This document shows, in pieces, positions 1-7,908 of a stretch of 64,000 bases of DNA. Numbering within the stretch: position 1 is the stretch's first letter; every line of letters starts with the position of its first letter. Under the pieces are notes generated by a model. That model searched no databases. It was not told where the DNA came from and saw only the letters and a list, made by a program, of their open reading frames with translations. The stretch lies in the NCBI GenBank assembly GCA_002348265.1, contig DEAT01000022.1, positions 73,748 through 137,747 of the forward strand. Reading direction: 5' to 3'. Source of the stretch: Gemmatimonadales bacterium UBA2975 (lineage in GTDB: Bacteria > Gemmatimonadota > Gemmatimonadetes > Longimicrobiales > Gaopeijiaceae). The translations under genes were made by a program, and so were the position numbers.

Positions 1-2
1 GT

Positions 3-260
3 CTGATCCCATGCAAGACGCCCAACTCAATCATGATTGAGTTGGGACGTTGGCTCTACATGGACGAAGCGACCGGAGAAAGGCTCAGTACCTTCGAGAC
101 GTGTCAGGAATCTGTGCAGGCCGCGATGGGCGCAATTGTGGAGGCTTGGCGGGGCAACACTGCCCGGCAAGAGGAGAAGGAGCAGGTCGACGACCTGCCT
201 AGAAGGTTACGATCCCAGGCGGGCAGGGATCCGGGAGAGCCAAAAACAAAGGTGCCCTAA
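3..260 (+). CDS. possible 3' end of an unknown gene
   Basis: This frame is open from the left edge of the window to a TAA at 258-260. An internal ATG at 33 would give 75 residues. The C-terminal part is charged and rich in Glu, Arg and Lys, with no domain I recognise. It converges on the Nudix gene, and the two coding ends overlap by a few bases. The ATG lies inside a perfect palindrome and has no clear ribosome binding site, so the reading could be the tail of a longer gene cut by the window edge. It could also be a chance open frame. Confidence 0.25.
   Translation: MIPCKTPNSIMIELGRWLYMDEATGERLSTFETCQESVQAAMGAIVEAWRGNTARQEEKEQVDDLPRRLRSQAGRDPGEPKTKVP
21..46. repeat. perfect 26-bp palindrome
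   Basis: The left half CCCAACTCAATCA is followed directly, with no spacer, by its exact reverse complement. Such a dyad can be an operator for a dimeric regulator or a cruciform. No poly-T follows, so it is not a standard terminator. The neighbour it would control lies partly outside the window. Confidence 0.85.
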
Positions 261-1111
261 TCATCCTCATTGATTTCGAGCCCGATCCCGGTAGGTGTAA
301 CCACGAGCGTTGGCATGATGGAGCGCACTAGTTGCGATCCGAATCCTTCTAATGCAGAGTCGGCCGACTCGTAAAGAGACAGAGACTCAATCGTTTTGAT
401 AGTCGGGAAGACCATCGGTAGATCGCCCTGATCTAGGCGGGTCAGTGCGGCTTGCGGAGAGATCCAAAGTGCCTCAGTCATCTCGCGGCGATCTACGATC
501 GGTGTTGCCCCAGAATGAACTTTGGCTGCAAAAAATCGCGTGTCGTAACGTCGTGGCTCCGGCTCGGGGGTAATCCAGTGGGCGATGTACTCGACCTTGT
601 CGCCCGTGATTCGGCATCCCAGTTGTTGCAGGGCTTCATGGAAATTGATCCGGTCACTCATTAGCGCATCGCGGATTTCGTCCACGCTGGAATCTTCAGC
701 AGCGGTGGCCGGAGCTGAACCATCTTTTTGCACGCCGATAAGGATCCCGGTTTCCTCGAATGCTTCGCGAAGTGCAGCAAAGTAGTACGCGATGGCTGGC
801 GGTTCCTCGCTTTTCCCGAGCCGTTTTTTCGCCGAATCTCGGTCTAGGTTGTCTAGCAGTGATACCAGCTCAGGAAGCGAATCAGGTTTATCTACTCGTC
901 CTCCTGGGAAGACGTAAGCTCCTGGTACAAAGCCTGACCTAGGACTACGGCGCATCAGGAGCAACTCTAGTCCAGCTTCTTCGTCACGCAGAAGAACAAT
1001 CGTCGCTGCAGGCACTGGGGTAACGGGCACGGTAGGGGGGTCGGCGATCGTTTCAGCAAACCCAGCCGGCAGGTTTTTAAATGGAATGACGAATTCTCCG
1101 GACCCGCTCAA
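257..1111 (-). CDS. Nudix hydrolase, NUDT19-like
   Basis: Predicted Nudix hydrolase of 284 residues that would cleave a nucleoside-diphosphate-X substrate. The second half of the Nudix box is clear (REAFEETGIL, about residues 115-124). The first half (GGRVD) lies some 45 residues upstream, so the box is split by an insertion. That arrangement is known from the NUDT19/RP2 subfamily, whose members act on acyl-CoA or CoA derivatives. An LLLMRR strand precedes it, as usual. Translation appears to start at a TTG (1109-1111) that overlaps the TGA of the upstream gamma-glutamyltransferase gene (TTGA), so the two are probably translationally coupled. Substrate is inferred from architecture only. Nudix family is certain; subfamily is moderate. 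Confidence 0.85.
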   Translation of the reverse strand: MSGSGEFVIPFKNLPAGFAETIADPPTVPVTPVPAATIVLLRDEEAGLELLLMRRSPRSGFVPGAYVFPGGRVDKPDSLPELVSLLDNLDRDSAKKRLGKSEEPPAIAYYFAALREAFEETGILIGVQKDGSAPATAAEDSSVDEIRDALMSDRINFHEALQQLGCRITGDKVEYIAHWITPEPEPRRYDTRFFAAKVHSGATPIVDRREMTEALWISPQAALTRLDQGDLPMVFPTIKTIESLSLYESADSALEGFGSQLVRSIMPTLVVTPTGIGLEINEDD

Positions 1112-2793
1112 CGGCCCGCCGCCATCCCGTCTTTCCTTGGGTCTGAAGCGGCCGCCCAGCCTCTACTAAGTCGCAAAATCGCCTGTCCTCCCCCGAAGGC
1201 CACGCCTTGGGGATCACGAAGCTGGTGTCCCAGGGCTTCGAGGGCCGAGCCCACCTCAGGATCCAAGTTCTCAATTGCTACACGTGTTCCCGAGAAGTGA
1301 CGGAATCGGGCCGCATCGATGGCCTCTTGGGGATCCATTCCAAATTCGACCATGTTGAGTAGGACCTGCACGTGCCCCTGCGGTTGCATTGATCCGCCCA
1401 TCACACCGTAAGAGAGCCACGGATCACCATCTTTAGTGACGAATGCAGGGATGATCGTGTGCAGTGGACTCTTATTAGGGGCGATCTGGTTTGGGTGCCC
1501 CTCCTCAAGCGTGAAGCCAGCACCTCGATTTTGCAGGACTATCCCTGTTCCCGGCACTACAACGCGCGATCCGAAGTACCCGAATATAGAATTGATAAAG
1601 GAGATCATGTTTCCGTGCCGGTCGGCCACTGTCAGGTAGATAGTTTCTGAGTCAGTGGCGAGCTGACCCGGATCAGGGCGATCCGCTGCCGTGAAGGGAT
1701 CGATCAGAGTAGCTCGGTCGGCGAGATAGTTAGCGTCGAGTAGTGCCGCTGGTCTCACGTCCATATGAGCGGGGTCTGCGATATAACGGCTCAGATCTGC
1801 ATGGGCGAGCTTTTTGGCTTCAATAAGTGTGTGCAGGTATTCGGCGGAGTTGTGCTCCATGGTGGAAAAATCATAGCCTTCGAGCATCTTGAGCATCTGG
1901 AGGGCCGCTATACCTTGACCCGCCGGAGGCAGCTCCCAAAGCCGGTAGCCCTTATAGTCAACCGATAGGGGCTCGACCCATTTCGGTTCGTGGCTTTGCA
2001 GGTCCTCCAGGGTTAGGTAGCCACCGAGTGTGCCGAGCCCTTCAACAACTTCACGGCCTAGGTCTCCCCCGTAGAAAGCCTGTACGCCATCCTCTGAGAT
2101 CCGCTGGAATGACTTGGCGAGGTCAGGGTTCCGAAACCAGTCTCCAGCTGCCGGAGCTTCGTCATCAATCAAAAATGTCGCTGCTGCGCCCATGTCACGA
2201 CGTAGGCCGCTTACTGTGCCAGCCCAGTCCTGAGCGATGATTGGCGTGACCGGGAAACCTTCGTTTGCGATACGAATCGCGGGTGCTAGCACCTCGGCAA
2301 GTGTCATGGTGCCATACTTCTCAATCAGCGCATTCCAACCGGACAAGGCGCCGGGCACGGTGACCGAGCGTGGCCCGGATCCAGGTACGCTTGGCTCTTC
2401 TTCGGCGAGAAGGGCTTCGACATCAACGTTAGATCCGGATTTCCCGCTTGCATCGAGACCCACAAGTCGCCCAGAGTTTGCGTCCCAGAGTATCGCAAAC
2501 ATGTCGCCGCCTATTCCGGTCATGTGTGGCTCTGTCACGTTGAGAACGGCAGCCGCCGCTACCGCGGCATCTATAGCGTTACCACCTGCTGCGAGAATTT
2601 CGAGAGCGGTTGTGGTGGCAAGGGGCTGGCTGGTAGCTACCGCGTCATTGGGTGCGTAGACCGTTGACCTGCCTGAGTAGGTGGCCGGGCTGTGCACAGG
2701 GCCCGTCATCCGAGAGGTCGCTTGAGCTTCAATGCTAAAGGGAGTGAGCGTGGTGGCCGCGAACAGGGCCGAGAGTAGGATCGAGCGTAACAT
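1108..2793 (-). CDS. ggt: gamma-glutamyltransferase family protein
   Basis: Exported gamma-glutamyltransferase-type Ntn hydrolase, made as a proenzyme that cleaves itself before a catalytic Thr and acts on glutathione or other gamma-glutamyl compounds. Early in the protein GGNAIDAAVAAAAVLNV and TGIGGD are family signatures. The self-cleavage site is in SETIYLTVADRHGNMIS, where the Thr of ETIYLTV aligns with the nucleophile; the usual second Thr is Ile. VVPGTGIVLQNRG and a later GGSMQPQGH follow. I chose the ATG at 2791-2793 because it opens directly onto a signal peptide (MLRSILLSALFAATTL, ending EAQA). In-frame starts at 2820 and 2880 are possible. It forms an operon with the overlapping Nudix gene downstream. 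The Ile and Tyr changes place it among GGT-like enzymes whose true substrate can differ. Confidence 0.88.
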   Translation of the reverse strand: MLRSILLSALFAATTLTPFSIEAQATSRMTGPVHSPATYSGRSTVYAPNDAVATSQPLATTTALEILAAGGNAIDAAVAAAAVLNVTEPHMTGIGGDMFAILWDANSGRLVGLDASGKSGSNVDVEALLAEEEPSVPGSGPRSVTVPGALSGWNALIEKYGTMTLAEVLAPAIRIANEGFPVTPIIAQDWAGTVSGLRRDMGAAATFLIDDEAPAAGDWFRNPDLAKSFQRISEDGVQAFYGGDLGREVVEGLGTLGGYLTLEDLQSHEPKWVEPLSVDYKGYRLWELPPAGQGIAALQMLKMLEGYDFSTMEHNSAEYLHTLIEAKKLAHADLSRYIADPAHMDVRPAALLDANYLADRATLIDPFTAADRPDPGQLATDSETIYLTVADRHGNMISFINSIFGYFGSRVVVPGTGIVLQNRGAGFTLEEGHPNQIAPNKSPLHTIIPAFVTKDGDPWLSYGVMGGSMQPQGHVQVLLNMVEFGMDPQEAIDAARFRHFSGTRVAIENLDPEVGSALEALGHQLRDPQGVAFGGGQAILRLSRGWAAASDPRKDGMAAGR

Positions 2794-3247
2794 GGATGAG
2801 CCTAGTGTTGAGTTGACCATTGAGGTATGGCCTAAAAAAGTGCGCGGACTGGGACGGTTCTGGGGTCTGATTGCCTGCACACGTTACGTTACTATAAAGG
2901 TTCAGAGTTTGTATTTCGTCACATGTTCGTCCGGTATTCGCAGGTGAACCCTGAAACCGTGTAATTCGGACGAGTGCGTTGCTCATCGAAGAAAACAATA
3001 CCGCTGGCGCGAGGAGTTGGAAGCTGCCAACCTAACTACCACTGTGTAGGCGAAAAAGTGGCGGGCACTGAGGTTTCTTGTGCGCCAAAATGGCACCTAG
3101 GTCTGCACTTACGGCATAAAATTCCCTCTAAAATGTGGCACGCATCTCGCAACAGAGTTCCACTCCCAAACTAAGCTCTGCCCCTGCCTTGACCACGAGC
3201 CTTCGCCCAGAACCAACGGCTCCGAGATACTGGAGAAAGAAGTACTG
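2794..3247. other. 454-bp divergent intergenic region (ggt / lon)
   Basis: No credible gene is seen here. It must hold the promoters of ggt (leftward) and lon (rightward). On the minus strand ACTATA at 2891-2896 reads TATAGT, a good -10 element for ggt, but I see no matching -35. On the plus strand an AT-rich TAAAAT lies in the stretch 3112-3125. No CIRCE-type inverted repeat is seen before lon. Confidence 0.4.
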
Positions 3248-5758
3248 ATGTCTGAGCGTTTTACGCTTCCGGTTTTGCCCCTTCGCGACACTGTCGTCTA
3301 TCCAGGGGTCGCAGTCCCAATTTCTGCCGGTCGACCCGGAACGGTAGAAGCCGTTCAAGAGGCCTTGGATGGAGATCGCAGACTTTTTGCGGTTGCGCAA
3401 ACAGAAAATATTGACGATCCGACTCCGGAGTACCTTTACACGATTGGGACTGTGGTCCGAATCATCCAGACACACCGGGTCCGGGGTGGCGTTCAGCTCC
3501 TCGTTCAGGGGGAGGGCCGAGCCCAAGCGATATCATATCATCAGGAAGGAGAGGCGATGCTTCAAGCCGTCCTCCTCGAAATGGATACAATGGAGCCAAG
3601 AGACAGTCAGGATCCTGGCTTCCAAGCATTAGATCAGGAGTTGCGTGACCGGGCGGCGGAATTAGGCACTAGGAGAGGGGTGCCGGCGGAGGCGCTGAAC
3701 CAACTGATCCAAGGAGTGGACGAGTCGGGTCCATTTGCCGACCTCGTTGCGTTTTATCTCGAACTCGAAACGGCCGACAAACAGGAACTTCTGGAGTTGC
3801 TGGACGACGAAGAGAGGATGCGAGCCTGCCTGCTCGCAGTTGAGCGGGAGCTTGCTCGGCTTGATGCTCAAGAGGACATCCAAGCGAAGGTGCAATCCGA
3901 GCTTGGAGAGCGCCAAAGAGAGATGTTGCTTCGTGAACAACTTAAGGCCATTCAAAAGGAACTCGGAGAAGAGGAAGAACGGGACGACGTAGAGGAGATG
4001 AGAAATCGCATCTCGGAACTCGAGCTTTCTGAGGAGCAGCGAAGTGAGGTAGATCGGGAGTTGCGCCGACTTGAGCGTACGAGCCCTCAGTCCGCCGAAT
4101 ACCAAGTGATCCGAACTTTCCTTGAGTGGATCACAGAACTTCCATGGAACGAGAGGTCTGAGGAGGAGATCGACCTAGAGACGGCCGAGCAGATCTTAAA
4201 TGATGATCACTACGGCCTCGAAGATGTAAAGGATCGCGTACTCGAGTTCCTTGCGGTGCGGAAGCTGGCGCTGGATCGTGCTGCTGCGAAAGGCAAGGAA
4301 GCGGAAGATGATGTGGCAGAGGTCGGCGCAGTCTCAGCTGGGCGTGGACCGATCTTGCTGTTCGTGGGCCCCCCGGGCGTGGGAAAGACGTCGATTGCGC
4401 AGTCTATAGCTAGATCACTCGGCAGGGAGTATGTCCGAATCTCACTTGGTGGAGCGCGGGATGAGGCAGATATACGGGGCCATAGGCGCACTTATGTGGG
4501 GGCCATGCCAGGTCGCATCATCCAGGGGATGCGTCAAGCGAAGTCTAAGAACCCAGTTTTCCTGTTGGATGAGGTCGACAAGCTTGGTGTTTCTTTTCAG
4601 GGAGACCCTAGCTCGGCGCTACTCGAAGTTCTCGACCCGGCTCAAAACTCGACTTTCGTCGATAATTACTTAGGAATCCCGTTCGACCTTTCAGAGGTGC
4701 TGTTTGTTGCGACCGCAAATTACCGGGACCGCATCCCTGGTCCGTTACTGGATCGAATGGAGCGAGTAGATTTTTCTGGATATACAGAAGCAGAGAAGCT
4801 CGAAATCGTGAAACGTTACCTGCTTCGCCGACAGCGGGAGGAGAATAGTCTTACAGAAGACGAACTTCACATGCGAGACGAGGCTATTCTGACGATAGTG
4901 CAGAATTACACGCGTGAAGCTGGGGTTCGGCAGCTTGAGCGTGAGGTTGGGAAATTCGCGCGTAAGGTCGCTAGACGGATTGCTGGGGGTAAACTCAAAA
5001 GGATTGACGCTTCATCGGCTGACGTTCCCGAGATCTTGGGTCGTCCACGGGTCCATCCCGAACGGATGGCAGAGCACGACACGCTCGGGGTCGCAACGGG
5101 GATGTTTTACACACCTATGGGCGGTGATATCATGTTCGTGGAGGCCAGCGTGATGCCCGGCGAAGGGGGTTTTGTGCTAACGGGCCAACTTGGTGACGTG
5201 ATGAAGGAGTCTGGCCGAGCAGCACTTTCGTTCTCCAAGGCAAACGCAAAACATTTGGGGATTCCTGAGGACAGCCTGAATGGTCATGAGGTCCATATCC
5301 ACGTTCCTGCGGGGGCTATCCCGAAAGACGGACCGTCGGCTGGCATCACGATGGCGACTGCACTCGTCTCAGCCGTCTCAGGACGTAAGGTGCGTCGAGA
5401 TGTAGCGATGACGGGTGAGTTAACTCTGACAGGCCGTGTACTTCCGATCGGTGGTGTGAAGGAAAAGGTACTCGGCGCGGTCCGGGCTGGGATTAGCGAG
5501 ATCATTGTTCCGATCGATAATGAGGCCGATCTCGATGATATACCTCCTGATGTGCGCGAGGTTGTGACGTTCCATCTGGCTGAGACGCTAGACGACGTGA
5601 TCGCAATTGCTCTGTCGGACGGGCAAAGCCGGCGGACTAGTAGAACGTCATCCGGAGCCCGGAAGCCCGCGAAGAAAAAGGCGAGTGCAGGAAAAAAGAC
5701 AGCCAAGAAAAGAAAGGTCGCTAGAAAGCCCGCTGTTGCTGAGAGTCACGCCAGATAG
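3248..5758 (+). CDS. lon: ATP-dependent protease Lon
   Basis: Cytosolic AAA+ protease (836 residues) that unfolds and degrades damaged and regulatory proteins. Order of domains: N-terminal LAN substrate-binding domain (TLPVLPLRDTVVYPG at the start), a charged coiled-coil region, the AAA+ module with Walker A GPPGVGKTS near residue 375 and Walker B VFLLDEVDK, then the C-terminal peptidase domain. The catalytic dyad is Ser697 in KDGPSAGITMA and Lys740 in GGVKEK, with the spacing seen in E. coli Lon. The start is preceded by GGAGAAAG. Unusually, the protein ends in about 45 residues of Lys/Arg/Ala/Ser-rich sequence (for example AKKKASAGKKTAKKRK), which resembles a histone H1 tail and is absent from typical Lon. 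The family assignment is certain; a DNA-binding role for the tail is inferred. Confidence 0.98.
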   Translation: MSERFTLPVLPLRDTVVYPGVAVPISAGRPGTVEAVQEALDGDRRLFAVAQTENIDDPTPEYLYTIGTVVRIIQTHRVRGGVQLLVQGEGRAQAISYHQEGEAMLQAVLLEMDTMEPRDSQDPGFQALDQELRDRAAELGTRRGVPAEALNQLIQGVDESGPFADLVAFYLELETADKQELLELLDDEERMRACLLAVERELARLDAQEDIQAKVQSELGERQREMLLREQLKAIQKELGEEEERDDVEEMRNRISELELSEEQRSEVDRELRRLERTSPQSAEYQVIRTFLEWITELPWNERSEEEIDLETAEQILNDDHYGLEDVKDRVLEFLAVRKLALDRAAAKGKEAEDDVAEVGAVSAGRGPILLFVGPPGVGKTSIAQSIARSLGREYVRISLGGARDEADIRGHRRTYVGAMPGRIIQGMRQAKSKNPVFLLDEVDKLGVSFQGDPSSALLEVLDPAQNSTFVDNYLGIPFDLSEVLFVATANYRDRIPGPLLDRMERVDFSGYTEAEKLEIVKRYLLRRQREENSLTEDELHMRDEAILTIVQNYTREAGVRQLEREVGKFARKVARRIAGGKLKRIDASSADVPEILGRPRVHPERMAEHDTLGVATGMFYTPMGGDIMFVEASVMPGEGGFVLTGQLGDVMKESGRAALSFSKANAKHLGIPEDSLNGHEVHIHVPAGAIPKDGPSAGITMATALVSAVSGRKVRRDVAMTGELTLTGRVLPIGGVKEKVLGAVRAGISEIIVPIDNEADLDDIPPDVREVVTFHLAETLDDVIAIALSDGQSRRTSRTSSGARKPAKKKASAGKKTAKKRKVARKPAVAESHAR

Positions 5759-5856
5759 CGGGCCGCTGTGTTTTAAAGCAGGTGATCATGACCGTGCGCG
5801 GGAGAGGCTTCGGCGAGTTGTTGGGAAGCGCCGCAGTGGAACCTGCGTTCTCCGAC

Positions 5857-6918
5857 CTAGATCACTTCGATCGCGCCGGCTTGACCTCGGACCACACGAC
5901 CAATAACCGCAGCCGTGCATGATGTTTTTGCTAGGCCGTCCCCAACGTCCTTGAGTCTCTCTTCGGGAACTGACATCAAAAGACCACCCGACGTCTGAGC
6001 ATCAGCCAAGAGGATCTTCGTCACTTCGTCTATCGAGGGCGAGAAATGCACGTCAGATGCTAGGTCTGCGAGGTTACGCTTCGATCCACCGGGTATATGA
6101 CCAGCTTCTGCAAGCATCTTTGCTCCTGGTAACACCGGTACCGCATCGGCGTTCAGTTTCGCAGATGTTTTTGAGGCGCGCATAAGGCCTCGAAGGTGCC
6201 CTAAGAGCCCGAACCCTGTTACGTCCGTCGCTGCCGTGACCCCGTTAGAGACCATGATACTAGCGGCATCGGCGTTCAGTTGAGTCATGAAGTCGACGGC
6301 ACTTTTGATGACACTTTCAGGGGCCTCACCGCTCTTTATTGCTGTCGCGATTACACCAGAACCGATCGGCTTGGTCAGTAACAGCGTATCTCCCGCCCTA
6401 GCCGAGGCGTTAGTCACCATTTGGGTAGGATCAACTTCACCGATTGCGACAAGTCCGTATTTTGGCTCGTTGTCGTCAATACTGTGTCCACCAAGAGTTG
6501 GCACCCCTACCGACGATGTCACGGCCGACGCCCCTCGAATTATTTCGTCCAGGATTCCCTCGGTCAGCAGATGTCGCGGAAATCCTACAAGATTTAGGAC
6601 AAAAAGTGGTTTCGCGCCCATTGCGTATATGTCCGAGAGTGCGTTTGTGGCCGCTATGCGTCCGAAGTCGTATGGATCGTCAACTATGGGCGTAAAGAAG
6701 TCGGCGGTTACCACCAGTGCACGATCATCGGTGAGACGGTAAACGGCAGCGTCGTCCCCTGAGGTGTGCCCGACAAGAACGTTTGGGTCGTCGACTGGAA
6801 GCACGTGACGCAGAACTTGCGCCAACTCGGACATACCGAGTTTACACGCTCAACCGGCTCCATGACTGAGCTGGGACAGCCGGATCTCCGGTCTTTTATC
6901 CCGAGGCTGACTGGTCAT
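5857..6918 (-). CDS. selD: selenide, water dikinase SelD (selenocysteine-containing)
   Basis: SelD makes selenophosphate from selenide and ATP, the selenium donor for selenocysteine and selenouridine. The ordinary open frame begins at 6834 and lacks the active site. Reading upstream in the same frame gives a 28-residue N-terminus from ATG 6916-6918: it contains RLSQLSHGAG, then TGA (6850-6852), then ACKLG. This matches the family signature GAG(C/U)GCK, with the TGA where catalytic Cys/Sec sits and Lys26 matching the essential Lys. The start is preceded by AAGGAGA (6923-6929) four bases away, while the ATG at 6834 has no such site. Full length is 353 residues, normal for SelD. Downstream motifs include GDDAAVY, TGFGLLGHL and AQTSGGLL. 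Sec insertion is strongly supported but needs SelA/SelB/tRNA-Sec, which are not in this window. Confidence 0.93.
6806..6842 (-). promoter_or_regulatory. candidate bacterial SECIS hairpins in selD
   Basis: Downstream of the TGA in selD mRNA, two hairpins lie end to end. The first has stem AACTCGG/CCGAGTT and loop UAUGU (6824-6842), with its loop 14 nt after the UGA. The second has a seven-pair stem with one G-U (TGGCGCA/TGCGTCA) and loop AGUUC (6806-6824), with its loop 32 nt after the UGA. Bacterial SECIS elements usually place a G-containing apical loop about 16-37 nt after the UGA, so the second fits better. SelB binding is inferred. Confidence 0.5.
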
Positions 6919-6922
6919 GCGA

Positions 6923-6929
6923 TCTCCTT
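6923..6929 (-). promoter_or_regulatory. Shine-Dalgarno site that decides the selD start
   Basis: On the minus strand this is AAGGAGA, four bases before ATG 6918. It supports translation from the upstream ATG and therefore through the in-frame TGA. Confidence 0.8.
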
Positions 6930-7055
6930 GGTTGGCTTAAGTGTCGCTTCCGAAGCATAAAGTCTCTTGGAAACACGATGGCGTCCACGGGTAAGTAATG
7001 CGCCCAAGGCTCCAACAATAAATTAGACAGCTTGGTATAGAAGAAAGCGAATCAC

Positions 7056-7907
7056 GTGAGCACACGAAAACACCGGTCACGAAATTCATTAGCAGAAGAG
7101 CTATCTCGCTCTGAGGCGGAGCTCAATCTTGGGAGGGCGTGTCTTCTGGTCGCTGCGGAGGAGTACTCACAACTTTCGGTAGCTCTTTACCTGGCGCGCC
7201 TTGACCAAATAGCGGAAGAGGTGAAAGACCGACTTGCTAACGAGACCGCTCCGCTCGTGATTCTCAATGATCTCTTGAAGACCCTTTACGAGCGAAGGCA
7301 GTATAGGGGCAACCGGACGGCCTACTACGACCCGAGGAACTCCTTTCTCAATGATGTACTAGATCGCGGCATGGGAATCCCACTCACGCTAGGGATCGTG
7401 CTATTGGAAATCGGATGGCGTCTCGACCTAGCCCTCGAGGGCGTAAATTTCCCAGGACACTTCCTTGTACGATATGTGGGCACTGAGGTGAGGTTGTTAA
7501 TCGACCCATTTGATGGAGGAAGGATCAGCTTTGAGGATGAGGCGCAAGAACTCATCGACCAGGGCTATGGTGGGGCCGTCGCGATGCGAGAAAAATTCCT
7601 GCGGCCAGCGTCGAAGAAAGACATGCTAGCAAGACTCCTTACGAACTTAAAAGGGATTTACAGTAACATCGGTGACGATCGCCGCGCTCTAGGAGTTGTC
7701 GAGCGCCTGATGATGATTTCTCCAACTTCTCCACTAGAGAGTCGCTCAAGGGGCATATTGCTCGCTCGGCTGGGCAGACACACTGACGCTGCGAATCAAC
7801 TTGAAGCCTATCTTCGGATCTCCCCATCTGCTAATGATTGGACACACGTACGGGAGCTTGTGAGAGAGCTTCGAAAAGGCCGATATGAGGAGGGGGAGAG
7901 GGTTTAA
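7056..7907 (+). CDS. SirB1-like transglutaminase-fold protein with TPR end
   Basis: Protein of 283 residues of the SirB1/Transglut_core2 family. Family signatures are visible: YYDPRNSFLNDVLDRGMGIPLTLGIV (read as a run from about residue 90) and NFPGHFLVR, which hold the transglutaminase-like fold core. The C-terminal 90 residues look like tetratricopeptide repeats (RRALGVVERLMMISP, then RLGRHTDAANQLEAYLRISP). The biochemical role of the family is not established. The start is a GTG at 7056. It is divergent from selD and sits one base upstream of the YgfZ-like gene, whose ribosome binding site lies within its last codons, so the two are co-transcribed and probably coupled. Confidence 0.85.
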   Translation: MSTRKHRSRNSLAEELSRSEAELNLGRACLLVAAEEYSQLSVALYLARLDQIAEEVKDRLANETAPLVILNDLLKTLYERRQYRGNRTAYYDPRNSFLNDVLDRGMGIPLTLGIVLLEIGWRLDLALEGVNFPGHFLVRYVGTEVRLLIDPFDGGRISFEDEAQELIDQGYGGAVAMREKFLRPASKKDMLARLLTNLKGIYSNIGDDRRALGVVERLMMISPTSPLESRSRGILLARLGRHTDAANQLEAYLRISPSANDWTHVRELVRELRKGRYEEGERV

Positions 7908-7908
7908 G

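Noticed and set aside
3100..3247. CIRCE element controlling lon
   Set aside because: No TTAGCACTC/GAGTGCTAA inverted repeat is visible.
5780..5860. Structured GC-rich stretch after lon that looked like a tRNA
   Set aside because: The acceptor-like GGAGA/TCTCC pairing is there, but no T-loop consensus, anticodon arm or CCA fits; the CGCAG/CTGCG hairpin is too short to call.
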